Source: Nelumbo lutea
Lineage: Eukaryota > Streptophyta > Magnoliopsida > Proteales > Nelumbonaceae
NCBI GenBank assembly: GCA_022828595.1
Contig: JAKGHH010000008.1
Location: 26,652,378 to 26,716,377, forward strand
Direction of reading: 5' to 3'
DNA: 64,000 nt
Of this stretch, positions 38,547 to 51,124 are shown in pieces (the stretch's first letter is position 1; every line of letters begins with the position of its first letter). The position numbers and the translations under genes are program-made. The notes under the pieces were generated by a model. That model saw only the letters and a program-made list of their open reading frames with translations, was not told the origin of the DNA and searched no databases.

Positions 38547-38925
38547 GTCATCAGTCAACATAAATTATTCTCAAGTTGTCAGATAAAAAACATAAGATTA
38601 TCTGTAATCACCCTAAAATATCAATGATTCATTAAACATTTGCGTAAGTTGGGTGTACCATTATACCACAATAGGGTTTTGGAAAATCGGATTCAGTTGG
38701 TGCAACGCCGTTCGAACAGCTTTGATAGCCTTTCATTGGAAATATTTCCCCATGAAATAAAACACAGAAATGGAATTGTTTTCGATGCAAATCTGTCAAC
38801 TTAAATTACTCTCAAGGTGTCATTTAAAAAATATAAGATTATCTTTAATCACCCTAAAATACTAATGATTCAATTAAATATTTGCCTAAATTAAGTGTAC
38901 CACTTTGCCAATCATGGTTTTTGAA
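38547..38925 (+). repeat. Direct repeat of about 140 bp
   Basis: The segment 38,547-38,690 recurs at about 38,790-38,925 with period about 243 bp. Shared words include TAAGATTATCT, TAATCACCCTAAAATA and AATGATTCA. Divergence indicates an old duplication. Confidence 0.7.
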
Positions 38926-39560
38926 TTATTTTTGTATTCGGTTGGTCGGATTATTTGGCCTGAGAACTATCTAGCAACCGATTCTACTTTACCCCAAATC
39001 TCCTCTCTGACCAGAAATCATTGAATCAATCAATGATTCATTGACGCAGGTGATCAACCATTAACTCATTCGACCCGTTCAGACTTTGAATATAGGGTAT
39101 AGGGATTTCCACCCTGCAAAATGGTCTTCATACCCACCTCAATTTTTTTTTTTTTTTTGTATCATAACACACATTACAGAGGCAGCTGGGCCCTTGGGTG
39201 AGGATGGGACACTCCCACAAGTTTGGGCCTACCTCTTTATATATATGTCAAAAGAGTGGTTAGTTGCACTTGCATATAGAAGTGTTTTTGACAGACATGT
39301 ATCTATCCACTTTAAATAATTATAAAACGTATAAGATTCATATGCTAGTAACTTCTACTCTAAAAAAGGTCATAGTAATTAATTCAACTAATTAAAAAGG
39401 AGAAAAAGAAAAACTCATTCAAATGATGTAAAACCGATAAAATCGATTTATTTTAATGTTTTAAATTAAATAAAAATCCACATAACAAAAGATTTTACAT
39501 AAAAAACATATAACGTAAATAATAAGTATAAAACAAAATTATCTTAGATAGATGGGTTCA

Positions 39561-39742
39561 ACTACGATATGGAAAAGATATGATATGAGTTATTTTGGAA
39601 AAGATATGATATGAGAAAAATAACTGACCAATAAACTGAAATCACAAATGTGGGAGCAAATAAGGTGTTATTTATCAAAATTCATGGGTTGACTTTGATT
39701 AATCAAAACTCTTTCCATATTATATCTTTTCTGTATCATAGA
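39561..39742. mobile_element. Short TIR element (GATATGGAAAAGAT family), copy 1
   Basis: The left end CTACGATATGGAAAAGATAT is matched in inverse by the right end ATATCTTTTCTGTATCATAG. The inner block TTATTTATCAAAATTCATGG is shared with copies 2 and 3. Boundaries are approximate. Confidence 0.6.
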
Positions 39743-39823
39743 TTTCCCCTAGATTAATACGAATGACGAGTGGAAGAGTAAGTTATAATAATCATCTTGA
39801 AGGTATTCAATCCTGCCAGACGG

Positions 39824-39966
39824 ATGTATGATATCTGAAAAAACTTCTGACCAATTAACTGGAATCATAAACATAATAATCAATCAGGTGTTATTTATCA
39901 AAATTCATGGGTGAATTTTAATTGGTCAAAACTCTTCCCATACCATATCTTTTGGCATCATAGATT
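39824..39966. mobile_element. Short TIR element, copy 2
   Basis: It shares GGTGTTATTTATCAAAATTC and CAAAACTCTTCCCATACC with copy 1. The left end is shorter. It lies about 180 bp upstream of the lectin kinase pseudogene. Confidence 0.55.
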
Positions 39967-40143
39967 TTCCTTTTTAGACTAGGTGAGATTATGTATTGAT
40001 GTATTGGTATGGGAAAATATCCACTTTTTCCAACGATTGATAATGCTACGCTACCGGATTCGGTCTGAAACAGTATGTATACCGACAGCAAAGGGGTCAA
40101 TTGTTGGGTACTCACTCCCCAGAGCGCAAGCAGACTTTGGGTA

Positions 40144-42166
40144 ATGGCTCTCTGCTACGCAAGAACTTCTCATATCCAACCCCCAAAGCTTCCTTTGGTT
40201 CTGTTTCAATGTCCCTGGGTTTTCTTATTGCTAATAACTTGTTCCAATTCATTATTCTTCAACTTTTCCAGTTCCGACGACAAGACAAGAGACAACTTAA
40301 TATTGAAAGGCGATGCTTCGTTCTCTAAACATGGCGTCGAGCTCACAATAAACCAACGTGACAGTGGCTTGAACGGTAGCGAAGGTCGAGCTATATATAA
40401 AGAACCGGTGCGCCTCTGGGACAATGAGACGGGAGAACTCACAGACTTCAACACCCATTTCTCCTTTACCATTAATTCATTGAATGACAGCAACTTTGGT
40501 GATGGGTTTGTTTTCTTCCTCGCACCAAACGGTTCTATCATCCCTCCACAATCGGGAGGTGGCTGTCTTGGTCTTTTCAGTTACGACTTTTGGTTCGACA
40601 ACAGATCAGAAAATCAACTTATTGCAGTGGAGTTCGACACTTTTTCAAATGACTGGTATCCAGATTACAATATGCCAATTCTATTAAATCTGAGAAAAGT
40701 GTTGCGTGGTATAGTAATATTACCAATGGGAGCACAGTTGATGCGCGGATTACCTCTAATTCTAATACAAAAGAGCTAAGTGTTTTCTTGACATATGCTG
40801 AAAAGCCAGTATCGATATCCAGTGAGAGCCCAGACCTTTCTTATATAGTTGATATGAAGAAGATCTTACCAGAATGGGTGACTATTGGGTTTTCAGCTAC
40901 TACTGGTTCTTTGGTGGAGCTACATCAACTTCATTCCCGGGAATTCTATTCGAGTTTGGAAGTAAAGTCGTCCTATACATCAGAGAGTGCACCAGAGACA
41001 AAGAAGACAGACAAGACAAAAAAGTTGCGCATTGCAATTGGATTGGTTGTTGTTGCTGCTGTTATCTTGATTGGTGGCTCGGGCATGGTTTGCTGCTGCT
41101 TTGTCAAAAGTATGAAGAGCAAGCGGGACGACCAAAAAAGTTTGTCTCGAGATACGGAAAGAAATAATGGTGAGGTCCTGATCATCAACGACTCAATGAG
41201 CCAAGAATTCGAAAGGGAAGTTGTAGGACCTAGAAGGTTCCCATACGAAAAATTGGCTGGGGCGACCGGCAACTTTGCAGAAGAACAAAAGCTTGGGCAG
41301 GGGGGATTTGGAAAGGTTTATAGAGGTATTCTGCAAGATGAAAACATGCAGGTAGCAGTCAAGAGGATATATGAAGGGTACTCTGAACAAGGGACAAAAG
41401 CATACATGGCTGAAGTGAAGATTATCAGTCAATTACGGCACAAGAACTTGGTCAAGCTAGTGAGGTGGTGCCATGAACGAAATGAGCTACTCCTGGTGTA
41501 TGGATTCATGCCAAATGGGAGTCTCGATTCCTATTTATTTGGAGAGAAAGCAGAATCATTGACATGGAAGGTAAAGGTACGAAATAGCAAAAGGTTTGGC
41601 TCATGCATTGTCCTATTTGCATGAAGGGTGCGAGAAGTGTGTGTTGCATAGGGATATTAAATCTAGTAATGTGATGTTGGACGCCGGATTCAATGCTAAA
41701 TTAGGGGATTTTGGGCTGGCGAGGCTTGTAGTTGTAGACCATGGCCAAGGTGCAAAAACAACTGTTTTACTTGGCACTCCAGGTTACGTGGGTCCGGAAT
41801 TTTTTAGAGAGGGTTATAATAGCTATGGCATTGTTGCTCTGGAAATTGTTTGTGCGTGGAAGGCGCCCTAGTGATCCACCGAAAGAAGCATGCAAAAGAA
41901 GTTTATTAGAGTGGGTCTGGGATCTCTATGAAGGGAAAAGGCTTCATGGAGCGGTAGACTCAAGACTTGGCTGCAGTATGGGCTTTGATCACGTGGAAGA
42001 GACGGAACTTCTGATGGTTGTTGGGCTGTGGTGTGCTTACCCAGATCCCTAATTCCGACCTGCTTCCATAAGTGAAGCGCTACAGGTTCTTGCTTTTCAA
42101 GCTCCATTGCCCGATCTCACGTCTAAAATACCCAACTCCAGTGATTATTCGTACTGCATCACCTAG
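40144..42166 (+). pseudogene. L-type lectin receptor kinase pseudogene
   Basis: It starts at ATG 40,144 with a signal peptide (LPLVLFQCPWVFLLLI), then a legume-lectin domain (FNFSSSDDKTRDNLILKG, GDGFVFFLAP, AVEFDTFSNDW). The frame shifts near 40,675, where the lectin end resumes as NSIKSEKSVAWYSN. A membrane helix follows at about 41,026-41,100, then a kinase: glycine loop [27 protein letters not shown]. Further damage: frameshift near 41,580, loss of about ten residues in the activation segment near 41,820, frameshift near 41,860, in-frame TAA near 42,050. The last codon is TAG 42,164-42,166. No intron is needed. The family senses extracellular ligands at the plasma membrane; this copy cannot make it. 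Confidence 0.88.
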
Positions 42167-43120
42167 CGGTGTGGTTTAGGATCTCTTCCGCAGAACCCCT
42201 TTGGCTCGATCTCTGAGCTCTTAATTGCTAAGTTCGTATCATTTAATGTCTCCTTTAAATTTATTTTTCCTCTTTTCCTTTATTCTATTTCTTGATCTCT
42301 TGTTGTAATTTTCATTATAAGGCGTTTTTCAGTTCTTTCAGTTCTTGTTGTATTGTCGTCGTGCTTATCTATCTGATACATTTCAACTTTCTTTACCCTT
42401 GTTTCAATAATGATTGTGCCAATGGTATTGCAATTTATTGCAAAGTTCCTGTCTCGATATATATTTGACGGATTTGTCCCATGCAGATATTTTATTTCCA
42501 TTGCAGAGTTATAAACATTAAAAAAAGATGAATAACCCACACCCTATCTTTGATCGTTGGAGGTTTAACTACTCCCAATTTGTACTCTCGCTATATATAT
42601 ATATCATATATAGGTAAGATCATATCAATTTAGGTCCTATTTTATTTTTCACAATCAATACAAAGTCAAGTCGAATTGACCACCTTTTAAGTCCCATAAA
42701 TAATTAAAATTATATAAACATTTAATTCAATGATCTTATATTAATGGGATATAATAGTTTATACATAATTAATATGCATGTATGTATAATAAGCATGCAT
42801 ATATGTATGCCGTCTGGGTGCCCATTAATTATGTACCTATTCGGTGTACCTATTAAGAAAGGACATCTGTCCCATATAAGCATGCATATATGTAAAGCTT
42901 AGAGTCTGGATCTCCTACCCACGGTGACTCTATCCACAGCCACCCACATGTAAAGTTTTTGTAGATAGGAAATCCGGAGTCCTCTAAGTATAGACTCAAC
43001 TAACAAATTGTGATTTATGTTTAATTGATTTAATTCTTTAATTATTTCGACTATGCTTGGCAAACAAGTGTTGTTGCAATGAGTCCTTAATAAGTATTAT
43101 TTATATTTCAATCGGGTTCG

Positions 43121-43278
43121 ACTATGATATGAAAAATATATGATATCTGAAAAACATTTGATCAGTCAACTGGAATCATAAATTTGGTATCGAATCAAGT
43201 ATTATTTATCAAAATTCATAGATGGATTTTGATTGGTCAAAACTCTTTCCATATCATATTTTTTTCACATTATAGATA
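43121..43278. mobile_element. Short TIR element, copy 3
   Basis: The left end ACTATGATATGAAAAATATA pairs inversely with TATTTTTTTCACATTATAG. The core TTATTTATCAAAATTCATAG matches copies 1 and 2. It lies downstream of the lectin kinase pseudogene. Confidence 0.55.
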
Positions 43279-43478
43279 TTTCTATTTCAAGAAATGATAA
43301 TTGTAACCTTAATTTAATATAGGCATATATCTGATATTTATGAATAATATATTGACATAATGGAGAGAATATCTTTTGAAGATGGGGGCAGTTCATGGAA
43401 AACAAACAAAATGTTGGGGACAGTCTTGTCCCAAATAAAAAGAAATAAGTGCTTATTTGCTTATTGAATAAGCACTTT

Positions 43479-43587
43479 GGCTATATTTAGCATTTCTTAT
43501 TTTAAGGGCTTATCTCCTTTTGAACACTTAGCTTTCAACTGCAGAAAAGGAGATGTATTCTTAAAATAAGGAATGCCAAATGCAGCC
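43479..43587. mobile_element. Foldback MITE (109 bp)
   Basis: GGCTATATTTAGCATTTCTT and AAGGAATGCCAAATGCAGCC are inverted copies that continue into TATTTTAAG / CTTAAAATA, so nearly the whole element folds back. The flank is TTT on the left and TTA on the right, possibly a decayed 3-bp duplication. Confidence 0.7.
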
Positions 43588-44089
43588 TTAAATAAATACT
43601 TATTCTGGACTTATTTTCCAAGCATGAAAAAGTACTTATTTTTCACTTATTGTGTGATCTCAGTTATTTTAAGTGTTCCTAAACTGCAGATCAAATAATT
43701 AAAGCAAAAACAATAATAATAAAAAAAAAAAGTGGCCCCAACCAAAAAGGAGAATGAATATTGACGTTTCTTGCTCCTTTCTCCCTCTTCTTCCCCTCTC
43801 TTTCCAATTTCCACACATTTAGTTAGGCCATTAGGGTTCAAGCCCATGGAAAATGTAACAAGTTCTAATAGATCTAGGCTTATCGAAGGAAGTATTGGGT
43901 GGGGTTCTGAGCAAAGTGGGTGGTCTTCCTCAGTTGTGGACAACGGAGAGGTGGAGTTCGTCACTCTACGGGTGGGAGATTCTTACTATTCTTGAATCAG
44001 AAACGAAGGCTTTGAATCTTTTATATTTAAGGCTCAGTACAAATACAAAAATGTATCGCATAAATACATATAAAATAATACAAGAAAGA

Positions 44090-44385
44090 GTCTTTAATGG
44101 GTTTCAGAAATGGAAGCAGGTACGGTATTCCGGCCTTCCCCTTCACACTGGAGTGGAGTGTTTTCAAAGAGTTGGAAGATATTTTGGGGGGCTTCATAGA
44201 TCTTGATGCTAAAATTCTTCGGTGGAAGGATGTTGAGGTAGTCTATTTGACAATTTAGGCCCGTGCTCCTTCGGACTCGCCAAAATCAGTGGCAGTGGAT
44301 ATTCAGGGCTTGATTTATGTAATTAGGGTGGTGGTAGCCGAAATTACTAGAGATGAGTGGTTATTGAGGGTACAAGATGATCACC
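44090..44385 (+). pseudogene. Possible LINE ORF1 (DUF4283-like) remnant
   Basis: Broken frames give FQKWKQVRYSGLPLH, FKELEDILGGFIDLDAKIL and SPKSVAVDIQGLIYV, which resemble the nucleic-acid-binding ORF1 proteins of plant LINEs. It is interrupted by stops. The assignment is by general pattern only. Confidence 0.4.
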
Positions 44386-46597
44386 ATTGATTTGCCCCCT
44401 CCCTTACCAATGTGACTAGATCAAAGTGAACTAGGGTTTATTGGGTGCAAGGGAGGAGAGAAAGAGTTCAAGAGAATGGGCAGAATTGGATGGTTTGCCC
44501 CATCCCTCTCATCCTTTTATATAGAGCACTCTCCTAATTCTATTAGGAGTTTATCTAAATCAAATTAGAAGTAGGATTTATCTTTAATTAAATAAACATT
44601 ACATTTTTAAGAGAGTGAATTCTCCATACCTAAATCCATACTTACTTTTTATCCACATGACATCTTCAGTTATCATGTTATCTCTTAACTAATCATATTA
44701 GTAATAGGCCTAAGGTCCATTTCTTTTAATGGTTCACGTCCTAAGGTATTGCATGGCCACTTTAAGTGTAAATATTGTATAGCATAGAACCCACAAAGAT
44801 CTCACATAAGTTCATAAGAATTTGGCCCCACCCTTGAAAGGGATTGACCGAATTCACTACCTAAGGGCAGTAAACTTTTGACTCAATCAACTTGAGTTCA
44901 GTTTGGGCCCATTTGAGCATAAATGATCATTGGATTCAACCACCCTATGAAGACGTAAAGATAATGGGCTAATGCAAGATGAATCACATCAGATAATCGG
45001 CCATGTTATGGTTTCTTACTCTTAACCTCTCGGTCCATAATGACCAAAATACTATTCATAGGGAATGACCTCTCTCCTAACTACAAAATGCAATGTCACA
45101 CTTTGCTCAGATGGATTTCGGGATTAAAACCTTTTGCAAATATTTTTTATAAAATATAATATAATATATGAATGTATTTTGCAAATTAAATTTCAAATAC
45201 TATTGAAATCCACTGACAGAAATCTAGGTTTCCATCAAAGAAAATGTAAACACTAGTATTCTCTTTATCTGGCAAGGGGTTTGATTCTATCACTATAATC
45301 ACCCGCTCAAGTAATTTCCTAAACTATTCCAACATGCACAATTATTTGACCCTTAATGGACATCACGGGTTTGCATATCAAATCAATTCAGTCCAAGACT
45401 TACTATAATATATATCATAATCAACTCTAGGGTTAAGTGCTACTTTTCATTTTTGTCCATTTGTCTCCAAAGCATAAGGCATAACTGGAAATTAGTCCAA
45501 GTTTAGTGTCAAACACCCATGACTATACTTGGATTAGACTCAAGCAACTGAGGCAAACTACTCCACCAATTCGATAGTACATTAATGTCAATCGTGTCAA
45601 GATATACTTCTCAAATCTATCTAATGGTTAAAAATGTTCTAAACTAACATAAGTCTCTTCAGTGTCTAGTTTAAGGAGTAATTCAAAACAATACACCAAT
45701 TAAATATAAAATAGTAATGTAATTTTCTTTATCATGTCGAAATGCCTATGTACATTAATATAATTGGAACTAAGAGCATACATTGTCTAACATTTATATT
45801 CTTAGAAGAGAAGTGAGATCAAGAAAAAACATAATTAAAATAAGAGTTTTGAAAAACTAAGATTGGACTGGATTTAAGAAGACAACAACTTCATGATGGG
45901 ATTGGATGGGAAAAGGGAGAGAGATAGAGAAAACAATTTTAGCAACAATTAATTAACACTGTTGCTACACCAATCAATTGGCAACAAAATCTTTAACAAC
46001 ATTTAGGAAAATTGTAGCAGCCATGAAAAAGTTGCCTCCAAAAGTGTTTATTTTGGCAATTTAAATTAGGAGTTTAGATGTCAATGGAGGGTAAAATTAT
46101 ATTAAGGAGTGTGATCTACCTCAAGTTGTTAAATTATAAAACAAAAATTATTAATGATTGCTAAAAGTTAATGTAAGTCGATAGATTACATAAACCCATG
46201 AAAAGTTTGATGATATAATCACACATGAAAACCAAAATACAAGTCCAAAGGTTGCCTTAACCCAGGAAAAGTCTGACGGTACAATGGTTTGTGAAAACCA
46301 AGTACAAATCGTCTTAACTGTGGTGCTGAATAAATCCAGTGTTTTGAAAACTAAGGAGGCTCCAAAGGGAGGAAAGGATTATAAATGGACGAAGAAAGGA
46401 GAGAATAAGGCTACGAATAGTGGTCTTCATCTAAAAGAAGAGAAAGATCACCAAGGAAAGAAAGGGTAAGAAATTTCTTGCATTTTTTTTGTTTTAATTT
46501 TTAAATTATAAATATTTGTTAATACATTTACAATTCTAAAATGAGCCATTAACCAGAATTGAGATTTTCTGCCAACAAAATACGTTCCAACCCTCTA
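44386..46597. other. AT-rich intergenic DNA, no gene recognised
   Basis: Only chance reading frames occur. About 45,930-46,040 is rich in GCAAC/GTTGC words and could be an element terminus, but no inverted partner was identified. Confidence 0.4.
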
Positions 46598-47121
46598 CAC
46601 TACAAGAAAAATGATTTTTAGAGGTTACCGCTAAAAGTCCCTAAAATTATCACTAGAGACTTTACCGGCAGCCAGCAAACTACCATTAAAAGAACTATAA
46701 CTGACGTTCTAGCCGTAGTTTTCTCAGCTTCCAGTATAAATTTTAAATTCCCGCTAAAAGTATTTTTACTGGCAGTTGTGACCGCTGTTAATACTGAATC
46801 AACTACCGCTATAAGTTTGGTGCGTGCTTTTTAGGGCAGCTATAGACTTCTTTAGTGTCACAGCTAAAGGTATACTTTTTTTTTCAAATAACCTATTTTT
46901 TATTTTTTTCTAATTTTCTTCAAATAACCTATTTTATTTTTTTCAAATAACCTACTTTCTCTAATTCTCTATATTCATTTAAATTTAAATGAAATACAAA
47001 AATTAAAAAAAAACATTAATTACAAATAAAATTTAAAAATCCATTCTCCATTCAAAACATTTGAATCACAAATACATCTTAATTTCAATTTGATAAATTC
47101 TTGATTTGTATAAAAATGTTC

Positions 47122-47560
47122 TCTTCACAATGCAATCAGTTTTAGAGTTAGATTTTTCACTATCTTCTCAATTGCCTTGGGTGCAGAAACAATCTCCTCA
47201 GCTTTCTTTACTGCCATGTCCTTTTCAGTAACAAAAAATGCATACTCCCCACAGAGTGCTTCCAACTCATCTTTCACAAATTTCAACTCTGTTACTGCAG
47301 CTATGTACCTGGATTTTGCTACATCAAGCTGTCGCTTTTCTGCAGAACTTGTCTCATTTGCAATCCCTTGTTCTATTTCTGCCAACCTGAGCTTGACATG
47401 TTCAGTATCTTGTTTTGCCTGCTTCTCCTCAGTCTGTGTTCTCTCTAGGCTCAACTTCAATTCTCCTATTAGTCTGTTGGTATGTCTAGCTCCGCTAGTA
47501 TTTGAGTCTTTGCATCTTCAGCGGCATCTAACCGTACTCAGGAATCTCTTCTTTTGCCTC
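47122..47560 (-). pseudogene. Captured WEB1-family coiled-coil fragment
   Basis: The minus-strand frame from 47,460 to 47,125 reads [51 protein letters not shown], strongly like the coiled coil of WEB1 (WEAK CHLOROPLAST MOVEMENT UNDER BLUE LIGHT 1; DUF827), a cytoplasmic protein of light-induced chloroplast movement. Upstream pieces in other frames ([13 protein letters not shown] near 47,500; EIPEY near 47,545) extend the match but are broken by stops and shifts. It is a pseudogenised exon piece inside a CACTA element, hence a transduplicated host gene fragment. Confidence 0.72.
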
Positions 47561-48736
47561 CTTTCAGATCCTGTTTTACATGCTTTTGCTCCTGTTATAC
47601 CAAAGAAAAGAAACTTAATGATCAGAAAGCCCAAAGGAAATCAAATGGATAGGAAATTAAATTCTGATCCATTTGTAGACAAATAATGGGTCAATTTTCA
47701 TGCAATGTTTTGTAGACAAATGGATTGAAAATTAAATTTCACATTTTAGTTAAAAGAAATAGGAATGTTTGGAGTAGTAGCTCGGATATATGGCATGAGA
47801 GTTTGTCTTAAAAATAGTCAAATACAGCTTGATACAATCTGGCCAGGAGAGGAGATAAAATTGGTATATTTGTTTTTATGTGAAGAAGAAATACCTAAGA
47901 ATCTGTTTCATCCATCCCTATTAAAATCGAAAAACAAAAGGACAACTAACAATAGGAGCTGTGTCATAACCAAGATAGCTTGCCTTTTTGTTACAAGTCA
48001 ATCCAAATCATTTAATTAATGAAGAAAATGTTCAAAAAGTTCCAAGAATCCAAGAAAAATTCGGATAATTTTCAGCACTAAAGCTGGATTATTATCAATA
48101 CCAATAATAGTGATCATGAGGCAATAACAATAAAATGATAACAGAAATGAAGATAAAGAAATCTCGTACCTCAACAATCTGGCTTCCTTGAATCATAGGC
48201 TGTCCTATGATTCAAAAAGCTTTAAAAATAAGGAGAAGGCATGTCGTAATACGATGAAATCTTCTGCTTCCTTGAATAATAGGCTGCAGAACAAGGAGCC
48301 AAAAAACAAAAAATCTGAGAAGACAAAACTGGTGCCATCTAACAGAAGAAAACCAGTAGACAAACCATGTGAAATGTGCAGCTGGATCAAGATCATGGGA
48401 TTGGGCAAAATCAACCTCTAGAAAGTTGATGAAGCCTGAAAGTGAGCTGACCATCACAAAAAACTAATTTCCACTCCAACGAAGTACCATTCAAGGTCCT
48501 AAGTCAATACATCTGACAATACCTGTATCACAAAATTCTGCTGATCCGACAAAACCTCTGTGAAGTTGATTAGTCTTGCATGTAAGTATGATTTTATAAT
48601 TTTTACATATTATGTTATGATAATGAATTCCAAGAATTTTAATGTTCCTTTCTGTGCATCATTGGTGAACTGGAATTTAACCACTGAATCCGTATGTCTA
48701 CTTGAATCAGCCGGTTACCTGAACTACTATGGATTC

Positions 48737-49556
48737 TGATGAAGGAAGATTTGGCCCGACCTCTTTATTATGAGACACGTGGCAGAAACGACAGCTCGGC
48801 AAAAGGGGTCAAGCCTAGGTGGGAACAAGGGGACACACTTCGCCGAACTAATCCACCTTGTAACAGCTCGGGATAGACTTCGCCGAATTGACCCACCTTA
48901 TAACAGCTCGGGATAGACTTCGCCAAACTTACCACCTTGTAACAGCTCAGGGTAGACTTCGCCGAATTGCCGCCTTGTAACAGCTCGGGACACACTTCGC
49001 CGAACTGACCCACCTTGTTACAGTTCGGGATACCTCCGAGCTCAAGACCGCTTCGCTCAACACTTCGCATCATCTTCTAGGCACCAAAGCCAAACAAGTC
49101 GTACCATGCCTGACACCAGGGAAGTCCGTGCCCGAGGGCGCCACGTCTGACTGACTTGGGATCTGACATTTTGGCAACAGCACTCTAAACGGCCACCTAC
49201 CACCGCCACTGACGCCGCCATCTCCAGTTAGACGGTTAGGCAGTGACGGTTCTGTCTTAGCAGAAGGGATGACGGCCGAGTTGACAAGCGCAAGGGTAAT
49301 CATACCCGACCTGACAAGGGCCTCGGGACGAGTACGTGAAGTGACTATAAGAGCCCCCTGCCCCCCGACAACGGAGGTATGCAAACTTTGCGCTATCTGG
49401 TATTACCTTGCTTTTGAAAGATTCTAACTTGAGCTTCGGAGCCTCTACACCGGGTTCCCCCCGGAGCTTTCCCATCTCTCCCGTTTCAGGATCCCTGCTA
49501 CCCCGTTCGAAAGCAAGGCAGCGGACAGCTAAGACCAGCCGGATCGCGCTCCATCA
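48737..49556 (+). repeat. 5' LTR of the Tat element
   Basis: 820 bp, TG...CA. It contains a five-unit minisatellite of about 39 bp (48,837-49,030) and a TATA-like box (TATAAGAG, about 49,346). It differs from the 3' LTR by about 20 substitutions, almost all transitions, and by two fewer minisatellite units. Confidence 0.95.
48837..49030 (+). repeat. LTR minisatellite, five units
   Basis: The units are 38-40 bp: ACTTCGCCGAACTGACCCAC, then CTTGTAACAGCTCGGGATAG. The corresponding block in the 3' LTR (58,394-58,666) has seven units. Confidence 0.9.
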
Positions 49557-49577
49557 ATTGGCGCCGTCTATGGGAAG
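49557..49577 (+). other. Primer binding site
   Basis: Directly after the 5' LTR the sequence reads ATTGGCGCCGTCTATGGGAA. The TGGCGCCG core resembles the 3' end complement of tRNA-Asp, as used by related plant gypsy elements. Confidence 0.65.
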
Positions 49578-49642
49578 AACGCTTCAAAAAGCCTCCCTCC
49601 AAACTTCGATACCCCCTTTCTTCTTCAAAAAAACCAACACTC

Positions 49643-51124
49643 ATGGCCTCCTCCAGCAACACCGGACGCGGCACGGAGACAATTTCCACCGGGGAGCAAC
49701 TTCAGGTCTCCGTAGTGTGCGTTGGACAGTTCACCATTCCCCTTTCGGCGGATGGGATCCCCATCCTGAACACACCACAAGCAGTGGCACCCGTAAACCC
49801 TCCTACCACAAACGTCCCCTTTCCACTCCCCATTGAGACAACTCTCACTGAACCAACTACCGTCCCCCTAGCAGCTAGCCAAGACCGATTGGAGGACCTG
49901 ATGCAGTGCATGCGGGCAATGCAAGCCCAAATGCAACAGTTCCATCAACACCAGCTTCACCAGCACCAAGTGCTGCACAACATCTCCCAGTATCACTACC
50001 AACAGCAGTTCCCCCAACTACCACTGAACCAACCACTACTTCCACCTCGCCACCCCACTCCGAGGCCGGTCAAGGCCTCCCCGCAGGATGGGCGCCTTCG
50101 CCAGGCGAAGGCCTCTCGGCCCCAAAACCACCCCAACATCCAAGCCTCGTCCCCAGGCCGAAGAGAGAAAAATGTCATCCCCGCCTCGCAACCCGCGGGT
50201 GGGTCGGGAACCTCGCCCGCGAGGTCGGCACCCCGGCGCTCCAAGCCCGAGCTCCCGCTCACTGAAAATCGATTCAGCGCCCTGGCGGCGGACTACCAGC
50301 ATTCCGGGCCCATCGAGCTCGGTAACACGGAGGCCAGCAGCGCCAGCACAAGGCCCGCTCAACGGCAAAGGCGCCGGCGAAGTCGCCAAACCACCACCCG
50401 CGCCTTGTCGGAACTCAGAGGCAAAGCCACGAGCTCGGACGAGGTAGGGGCTACCCCGGCTCTCTCCGTTCCTTCCCCCCTCGCATCGGAACTCCTGGCG
50501 GTCCCCTTACCCAGAGACTTCAAACTCCCACCTCTGGACAAGTACGACGGGTCCTTCGACCCCAACGACCACGTTGACGCCTTTCAATCGCAAATGCACC
50601 TCGCCAGGGCTAGCGAATCGTGCATGTGCGTGGCCTTTACCACCACCCTCAGGGGGGTAGCCCGCACTTGGTACAGGAACCTGGCCCCCGGGTCGATAAA
50701 GTGCTGGGCCCAGTTCGTGCAAATCTTCACCACACACTTCGTCACCAGCCGACGGTGCCCCAGAACAGAGGAAAGTATCTTTGGAGTGGTCCAAAGAGAA
50801 GGAGAATCAATTCGGGGCTACATCAAGCGGTTCAACGAGGCATGCTTGCAAATACCGCGGTTAGACCCCGCAGTGCAGCTCGCGGCAGCCAAAAGAGGGG
50901 TGACGCAGAAAGAGTTCAAATGACACATGGTGGCCAACCAGCCCGCGACCGTGGCCGAATTCCTCAAACTCGCGGATAAGTTCATGAGGACAGAGGAGGA
51001 GATCAACCAACAAACCGAAGGCGGGAACGAGAAAAGAAAGAGAGAAGGCGAGCTCTCCAACCCGGTGAGTAGAAAAAACCCGACCCGGGAGCCGAAGCCG
51101 AACCAGTCCTTCCGGGCCCCCTAG
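49643..51124 (+). pseudogene. gag: gag of the Tat element (with in-frame stops)
   Basis: The frame from ATG 49,643 has a Gln/Pro-rich N-terminus, then a retrotransposon gag domain (about residues 290-410: LPPLDKYDGSFDPNDHVDAF, ARTWYRNLAPGSI, FTTHFV). TGA at 50,921-50,923 interrupts it. The same frame continues (HMVANQPATVAEFLKLADKF) to TAG at 51,122-51,124. Gag forms the cytoplasmic virus-like particle. The zinc knuckle follows in another frame. Confidence 0.85.

Noticed and set aside
47177..47686. Plus-strand 169-codon frame opposite the WEB1-like fragment
   Set aside because: The recognisable similarity is on the minus strand; the plus frame is a shadow.
48768..49073. Minus-strand reading frame with repeated ELLQGG peptides (also 58,227-58,708)
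   Set aside because: It is the LTR minisatellite read in the antisense direction; the unit is close to 39 bp (13 codons), which keeps a frame open by chance.
50036..50565. Long minus-strand frames opposite gag
   Set aside because: They follow from the GC-rich, stop-poor gag coding sequence; no motif or splice structure supports them, unlike the antisense gene at 55,664-57,635.
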